Positions 11,901-20,900 of a stretch of DNA of 64,000 nt are shown piece by piece. The stretch is from Conchocele bisecta. Lineage: Eukaryota > Mollusca > Bivalvia > Lucinida > Thyasiridae. The stretch is from assembly GCA_029237695.1 (NCBI GenBank), contig CM055266.1, positions 123,556,569-123,620,568 of the forward strand, written 5' to 3'. Below the pieces are notes generated by a model. The model searched no databases. It worked only from the letters and a program-made list of their open reading frames with translations, and had not been told where the DNA came from. The position numbers and the translations under genes are program-made. How positions within the stretch are numbered: position 1 is the first letter of the stretch; each line of letters begins with the position of its first letter.

Positions 11901-14900
11901 AGTATTTCCACTACTAAATTTGAAAATCAATGCATATTTTCACATTGCTGTGAGTATTTTGTACTCCCACTGTTGATATTCAATGCATTTTCAGCTAAAA
12001 TAAGTGCGTAAAGTATGCCAATACGCACCTTATCTGGAGCTTTGTTGACAGCCAACACATACATGATAAGCAGGTAAATATAGTTTATGTATGTGTTGTG
12101 CCAGGCTAGTAAAGTCCCATATTTGATTCCCACACCCAGCAAATTATTTTACCTCCCGCATACAGGGGTATATAGTTTTCGAATTTCCGTTCGTCCATCC
12201 ATCTGTCTATCCATAATATTTGCATTAAAGAGTAAGTTGGATTGACTTGAAACGACCTTGCTGTTGAATGAATGTAAAATGCCAAATCAATACTCGACCA
12301 ATCATCTGTGCAGGTACCTGGTGAAGTGTTACGCTCAGGCATCCAAGGGCGGTCAGTTGTCGGGGGCGATATCGTACCTGAACCACGCCAACCAGCCGTC
12401 CAGCCCCTTGACCGCGGCGTTCGACTTCCAGCATCTCATCGAAGCCTACGAACACGTGGCAGCCAGGTGAGCAACTGAGAATATACCAGCTCTTGTGGCC
12501 TGGTCGTTAGAAAATACTAAATGGTTTACTATATTATTTAACCAAATACCCAATCGCAGATGGAAAATTAAAAGTAGCAGAAAATGGGGAACAGATAGCA
12601 TGACAGGTGCTTCATTGATGGAATGTCAAACAGTGTAGATTCTGATCAGACTGTGCGGCAGAAAATGGAGAACAGATAGCATGACAGGTGCTTCATTGAT
12701 GGAATGTCGAACAGTAGCTTGATCGCCTTTGCAGTGTGCTAAATGTTTTTGCACATGTTTCCGTTGTTTAAGGGTGCGGCGATTAACCTCCATACTCATT
12801 ATTTGCGAATCGTAACTCCATGGTTCGGTACATGAATACAATCTTCAGAATAGGTCTCGGAATAGCAATCTATTTATCATTTTGGGTTTTCCAAAAATCT
12901 ATTTTTACTCGTTGCTGCTGTGAAATTCACGCGATTATTTTTCACGAAACGCCTTCCACTCTAGATTAATTATTCCACAAACACATACTGCGAAGAATTT
13001 CAGGACGTTCAGTCCTTTGAGTTCTTAATATGTATTAGTGGTTAGATATCTGTGAGGCTAATAACAGATATATTGGGGCGTGGTGCAATAATATATGATT
13101 ATTATTCACCATATTTGCAACAACTATAGGCCCAGATTATCCTGCAATCTGCTCTGATCAGGGACAACACTATTGCCGTCTAGTCTGGTGCAACAATTAT
13201 AACATCCATCTGTTCCCTGTACAGGGGATATAACATTGGACTTCAATGTCTCCGGTTGTGAGTTCAATCCTTACCCTAGGCTTGAAAAATACTTACCAGT
13301 ACATAGTATTTCCATCCGACTGGTCTGTCGGATGAGACTTTAAGCTGTGGTCCCGTCTCTCTATGACCTTAGCGGTTGCTGGGTTATTAAAGGTACATGC
13401 CCACTTAGTAGGCACACAATGTTCTTTATATCAGGGACATTATCTGAGACATTTTCTGGCAAAATAAACATTCATTCACCATTATCCCACGTATTGATTG
13501 GAATTATTATACATTTTATATCAGACATAAATTTCCACACTGATATCATGGGCGATAACCGTGTTTCCTTAAAATGTTAACAGACATTACTATTGATTCT
13601 CTGTATTTAATTTGCAATGATTATACTTTATAATCTGTTGAAAATATTATATTTCAGGTGACGCATTTAATTAGTATAAATAATTAAAAAATATCATGCC
13701 TCATTTGCATATGAAAATAGCCTGATACCACCGCGCGTCACTATCAGTAAAATAAACATTTCTAAATTATTATAGCTGTATATGGGGCACTCGTAATTTT
13801 TAGAACTGGAGGAATAGTGACACAATTATACACTTATTTAATTACTATAAAGAACGTTTTGTGTCTACTGAGTGGGAATCTACCTTTAAAACCATTAACC
13901 TTCACTTTTCCCTGTACAGACTGATCAAATCTGCAGCGACAACGATCGAGCAGAAAATGAATTCTGGGGCGTCCCTGGAGGAGGCTCGCAACCAGGCATC
14001 CGTACAGATGGTGCGCGCAGCTACGGTAAGGCTACCATACAAACCAGGCTGATTTCAATGTTTACCATTGTTTTTCGACCATTGAAAGCACAGCATTTCG
14101 TCTCAAATTATCGCATATTGCGAGGCTTTCGCCTATATCTATTAAATTAATCATGAAAAGTTGCAATATGTACAATTTATAACTGATATTACACCTTGCT
14201 GTTGTTACTTTACGAGAGACGCAAGGCATATTACCACCCATACACATGCTCACAAAATCACGTTTAGTGGAGCAGCTTTGCGAGTGGCGGGGCAAACAAG
14301 AAGTAAGCTATAGTTCATTAGCCGATTTCACCAACATTGCAAAGTATAACTTATCTTGCTAAGTATACTTTGAGGGAGAAATTTTCAATTAAGGATAAAT
14401 TTATTAATTTTTAGCCAGGTTTTTTGAAAAAAAATCCAGGCTATTGGATTGGCGAAAGCCGGGTGGGCGGGCGGGCGCCGGACAGCGTCCACAATCAATG
14501 TTAAGTTTTCGTGTTCGAGTCCATTTATTTGTTACTGTACCACCTAGGACCACCAAACTTTCACAGCTTCATAATCAAGGGGTGCCCACCACATATCACT
14601 ATCCAACATGTTACCTTTTTTTAAACTTGACCCATTTTTTCCGCGCAGTCGACTTAGCCATTTTCAATGTTAAGTTTTCACGTGTACAATGTTAAGTTTT
14701 CGTGTTTAAGTCCATTTCTTTGGTACTGTACCACCTAGGACCACCAAACTTTCACAGCTTCATAACCAAGGGGTGCCTACCACATACAACTATCCAAAAT
14801 GTGACCATTTTTTTTTTACTTTCATCTATTATTTCTACGTAATTGACTTAGCCATTTTCAACGTTAACTTTTTAACGTACGTCTGGTTAAAGTTTTTTGG

Positions 14901-17900
14901 TTAAAAGTTTTTCCTTATACTATATCTCTGCAACTGCTTTGCCCATTACCTTGAAACTTCAAATGGGTGTTTATCATCATCCATATTTTCATTCTACCCC
15001 CCCAACCTCAAAGTATACTTTGCAATGTTGGTGAAATCGGCTACTGGAACCAGGTTTGCTTATTCTAATATCAGGGCTGATTATGTTCTTCCTGTAAATA
15101 TCGGTTCTGATTTTTAGATTTATTATTTATTATCAAATAAACAGTGAAATACAGTGTTTTATCTTCTTTCTTGAACTAATGAGTCAAAAGTTATTATTTC
15201 ATAAAAAAATTAATTACTGTACTTGTCTGTTTCACGAAGCTGCCCAAAATATTACGACAATATAAACAATGCAAAAACAATATTTATTTCGATAATATTA
15301 TATTAAAGCAAAATTTAAGTATGAGCCTTCTTTTTATTTGTTGAAATTTGGTCAAATATTGATTTTATTGCGAAAAAAAAAATTTCCCCATGTTAAATTC
15401 CCATAGACATCTCAAGGGGATATAACATGGGGAAATTTTTTGAATTTCAGAAATACTGGACCGATTTTCAAAATATAACTTTTGTTTTCTTAGTTAGATC
15501 ATTTCCAAGCTAAATAGTTTTCGAAGTCAAATTCCATTTTTTTTTTTACTCGTCCCACAGCTCATTTATCCCCATGTTAAATTCCCATAGACAAATCTTT
15601 TTTTTTCGTAATAAAATTTTTATAAAATTTAGTATTATTCAAAAAATATTGTTTTTGCATTGTTTATATGGCCGTAAAATTTGGGCAGGTTTCATGAAAC
15701 AGACAGTAGTCATCCCATTCATTCAATCTTTATTTCCTCCTTTAAGGATATTTAGCAGAAGTAACGTACAATGCTATATACAGTACATGTAGAAAACGTA
15801 CAGAAGTTACATGAGTGATAATGTGACAAGTGTTGATATAGTTGTAAACCTACATCTGCATGCTACCTAGGAGTATGTCAGTATGTGGTGCGCCTCGACT
15901 GGCCAACTGATCTCGGGGCATGTGTGGTAGTTCTAATAGTAGTGATTCTGATTGTACTTTATAGCATATGCGTATTTTTTGTGTACACATAGTTCGGTAA
16001 GCCCCGGTTACAGGGCCATTCCGTCGCATCACGTACTACACGTGTCATTGTCACAATCACAATGACTTAAGTCTCCATATGTTTTTGGAATATCTAGCAA
16101 TTACACCCTGAACATATTCCGCACAATATTCGCGATCATTCTAAAACAGTCAATTCGGAATGACAACAAAACATCATCCAATAATGTGGTGTGCGGTTGC
16201 TTCCCTATCAATACACATATCACGTGTTCAGTCGAGCTAGGGCATATCTCCGAATATTTAGGTGAAAAACATCACTGGACCGTCTGGACATACATGTATA
16301 ATACACATGTATAAGTTATTGTGATTCTACTCGGTCAATGTGTCATATTTCCCGTCTGAATCTACATGTATATTCACCCGAGCTTCAGACGGGCAATATG
16401 ATACCATAATGACTTTGTAGAATTACAATAACATATTTGTCATACTGCAGATTCTGTATATTTCTCTATATTAGTACATGTTTAACGTCATAAAAATATG
16501 GCACCAAATGGCACAACGTCATGATGTTACAAATGTTACATGTCCTCCAGTTTAAAGTAGAAATTTGTTAATAACTTGGCAATTTCTGGACTGATTTTCA
16601 AAATCTTAACTTTTGTTTTCTTAGTTAGGTCATTACTAATCCTTGTGGTTATGTTTCAGAGGTGATTTACAAAGTTTTTGTGTTTCGACTCTGCCTCAAA
16701 CAGCCGCCATTTTGATTCGGGCCAATATTGATGGGTTTGATAGGTACTATGGGGTCATATTATAAGTTTCTCGGCTTTTGATTGGCTAGCTTGCCTGGTC
16801 ATATATATTATACGACCTGCCAAGGCCGTCGGACATAGAGGAATTGCGATTCCTCTCCGGCGCCTCGTGTCCAATAAAGACACATTTTGCAAGGGTCTAG
16901 CGATTGCGAATTGTATTACCGGTACTCACTAAACACAATAAAACCCCGAATTGATCAATAAAAGTAACAAATTGTACACTCAAAACCAGTCTTTATTGTT
17001 TATTTTTCCATAAATATTCTTTGCCGCCACAAACTGTCCCGTTTAGTGTTTTCAAATCTCAACACACTTGGCTTCGTGACACGGCTATATTTAGGTCACA
17101 AACTGTGGGTTCCACGCACGAAACGCGGCATAGCAATGACAGCAAATGTTTGGGAACCAGTCGCATTCTTGTAGAGGCGCCAAAGGGAGAGCAGATCGAT
17201 AGAGCAGTGGAATATAAATTAAATTACACGATATAAAAAAACTGTCATAATGTTGTTTTCGATGGATTTCTTACTCCATATATAGTTTGTTTTCGTTTAA
17301 TAAAAAAACAAAATGTTCATTTACGCCTTTATATTAAGACTGATGGTAGAAAATCGAATCTCGGATTATTTTTCTTCCTGAAAAAACGCAAAGATCAAAA
17401 GAAGAGATATGTTTATACAGCCAAATAAATGATCTGCGGTATGACAAATACGTTATTGTGATTCTACACAGGCTATATGGTGTAATATTGCCCGTCTGGA
17501 GGTATGTTCACCCGAGGCGATAATATATGGTGTAATATTGCCCGTCTGAAGGTATGTTCACCCGAGGCTATCGCCTCGGGTGAACATACCTCCAGACGGG
17601 CAATATTACACCATATAGCCTGTGTAGAATCACAATAACTTATAATATGTGGTATGTTTCAGGCACACACACAGGCGTATGTGGTGAGAACATTCACCCA
17701 GGTGGTGACCAACCCTGATGTTGACTCGAGAACAGCGGGCGTCCTGCATACATTGTGTCGCCTCTATGCCATCCACGGCATTAGTGAGAGAATGGGAGAC
17801 TTCTTACAGGTGAGTATCACCCCTCTATCTGACCCTGTCTGTTGCTAGAGTGGGTGGTTGGTCGGGCGAATGCGACGGCGTACATTAACGGTAGGGGTTC

Positions 17901-20900
17901 CTCCTTATAGGAATCACGATTTGCCTGGTTTGGCCCTCGAGTACATTTTTATCTTTGGCTCTTTTGTTACCTGGGTTACTTTTGAATTGGGTTATTGCCC
18001 ATTATAAAAGTAATAAGAATATTACTGATCCTACTGCTTTTGGGAGGGGGCCAAGTGATTCTGGTGTGGCGAGGACCTGGCATCAGATCAGGATTTTTCT
18101 GATTTCAGGGCTGAATATATTTTTTGTTTTTTATTGTAAATATTTAGTTCTTATTTGGGGATTTTCCCCCCATTTGTACATGTAAAGGTGATATATGGGA
18201 TTTAGTACTAAACCCATTGACCCGACCTTAAATGACCTTAGCTGTTGATAGGCTGTTAAACCCCAACAAACAAACAAACAAACTGTCTGTTGCTAGGACG
18301 TTACATTCATTCGTTTTCATTAGTACATAGGGATAGGTTGTGTCTGAGCGTTTAGAGCACTTGACTTGAAAGCTAGAGGTTGTGGGTTTAAACCATAACT
18401 CGGTCATCAAAAATACATTCAAAGTAATTCCATCGCAGTGGTCTTTCTGGTAAGACTTGAAAGCGAGTACATGCCAGAGCTCCAGATAAGCTTTGTGTCT
18501 AAAGCGTACTACACCCCATGATTTCAATTACAAATGGATTATTGATTTTCCTCATTACTAAACAGGGAACAAATGATAAAAACAAATTTAAACATTCACT
18601 TATTTCAGCTGCAAAAAGCAGCTCAACTAGGTGAACTTTCAACTTTATGACAGTATTTTCACTACTCAATTTGAAAATCAGTCCGTATTTTCACATTGTT
18701 GTGCGTACTCCCACTTTTGATAATCAATGCGTATTCAGCTAAAATAATTGCGTAAAATATGCCATTACACACCTAATCTGGAGCTCTGACATGCGATTAA
18801 AATGACATTATATTATCAACAGTTTTTGAGTACCCAATATCTTCACAACCCTATCCACCCATGCACAAGATTAGGTCAAATTTCTCCAAAATTTGCGTTA
18901 TTTTTTTTTGTAATATCTGTTAACTTTTTAAATACCTCCACAACCGTAAGTCCAATTGACTTTCTACGTGAAAGTTTGTAAGTACCCAATAATCTCCCCA
19001 ATCCTATTGCTCTAACCAGATACATACTGGTACCCCTGCAATCTAGTTTTCACACCAGTATTCTTGTCCACGCAATAACTAAAATTCTAACCAAATAATT
19101 CCAGCACAAAAATATTTACACAATTCCCTAACATTTGATTGGCCCGTAGCAAGTCTCTGTCCAAAATTTATATCCCAGTAAACTCCCACGCCGAACTACT
19201 TTCCGTAACCGTCGGGCGCAGTTAAAATAATTCTTATGAAAACGGAAAATAAACACATTTTCTTGATGAATTTATTTCAAATGCTGGAATTATAAGGAAT
19301 GAATGGCCTTTTTGTGGAATTTATCGGGGATATAAACTTGGAAAAGTCGCGGGAATACTGGACGAGGCCTTCCGGCCTTCGTCCAGTATTCCCGCGACTT
19401 TTCCAAGTTTATACCCCGATAAATTCCACAAAAAGGCCATTCATTCCTATAATATTTCCCGTGTTTTAGCTTGTTTACTATCAAGGTGATAGATGTGGCT
19501 TTGTGTTGTCTGAACACATTTTCGAGTTGATTTGGCACCGGGCCATGGATTATCTCCCCCTTTATAACTTGCCTCGTTTACTATCAAAGCGGTATGGGAG
19601 CATCCTTATTCTGTGAGCACAGTTTCTAGTTTCAAAATACTTGAATATTGTGCTTGAAATCAAACTGCTTGATTGCGAGTTTGCATTGCCAATATATGTT
19701 CAGAAATGGTGATAATCTGGGCAAGATTAACGCAGGTTGATGTAAAATCCTAATCAAACTACTTGATTGCGACTTTGTATTGCCAACAATTGTTCAGAAA
19801 CGTTGATAATCTAGTCAAGATTAACGCAGGTGGCTGTTTAATGTAAGATACAATTAAATTGCTTGATTGCGACACATGACAATCTAGGCAAGATTAACGC
19901 AGTAATGTAATATTCTATGTTTACACCAAACTGCACCCCTATTACAGGATGGATATCTGAGTGGGCGGCAGGCCGAAATGGTGAGCACCAAGATGCTGGG
20001 CCTGTTTGCCGAGGTCCGCCCCAATGCGGTGGCCTTGGTGGACGCCTTCGACTACCCTGACCAGATCCTGCAGAGCTGCCTCGGCCGATACGACGGCAAC
20101 GTCTACGAGGCGCTCTACGAGTATGCCAAGAGCTCGCCATTGAATGAAAAGGATGTAAGTACTGGGATTGTTGTTATTTACTCTAACATTGCATTTACCA
20201 CTGGGATTAACAATTCAATGGAATTGTCAAATCTCGCACAGCATTTAAAGGTCATAATTATGAATAGAAAAAAATAATTTTGAAATATATTTTGTAAACT
20301 TTTAGATCATGATAATACAAACGACATGCATAAAACTCCATGCAAAAATTATAATCCGATCAAAAGTTGGGCAAAAGTTTTCATAATTGTACATTTTATG
20401 CAAATTTATGCAAATTTTTTCCAACAAAATTTTGAAAATTCCAATAAAAAAGGTTTTAATTAAAATAAAAATATTTGTTGTTACATTTTTCATTTTATTT
20501 AATCATAACTGATCAAATTCATGTAATAAAATAATGAGAAAAAAATCATAATATAAATAAATATAAAAAATAATTGTTCTTCTATGACCTAGTGGAACAC
20601 GCATATTTCAGCTATTAATTAAAATGTTCAAACCTTTGTAACTTCTTTAATATTTGTTATTTTCACATGCGGTTTTCAGCATTTATTTAATATTATCAAA
20701 TTGTATTAAATAAAAAAAAGTTGTTTATATGACCTTTAATGCTATTGTAAATTAACTGTCACTCTGCATGTATTTACACTGGGATTATCCATACACTCTG
20801 GCATTGCGTTGAACACTGCGGTTGTCAATTCACTCACATTCTATGTAACACTGGTAATTCACTACCACATTACATTTAAACACATAGAAGTGTCCTATAG

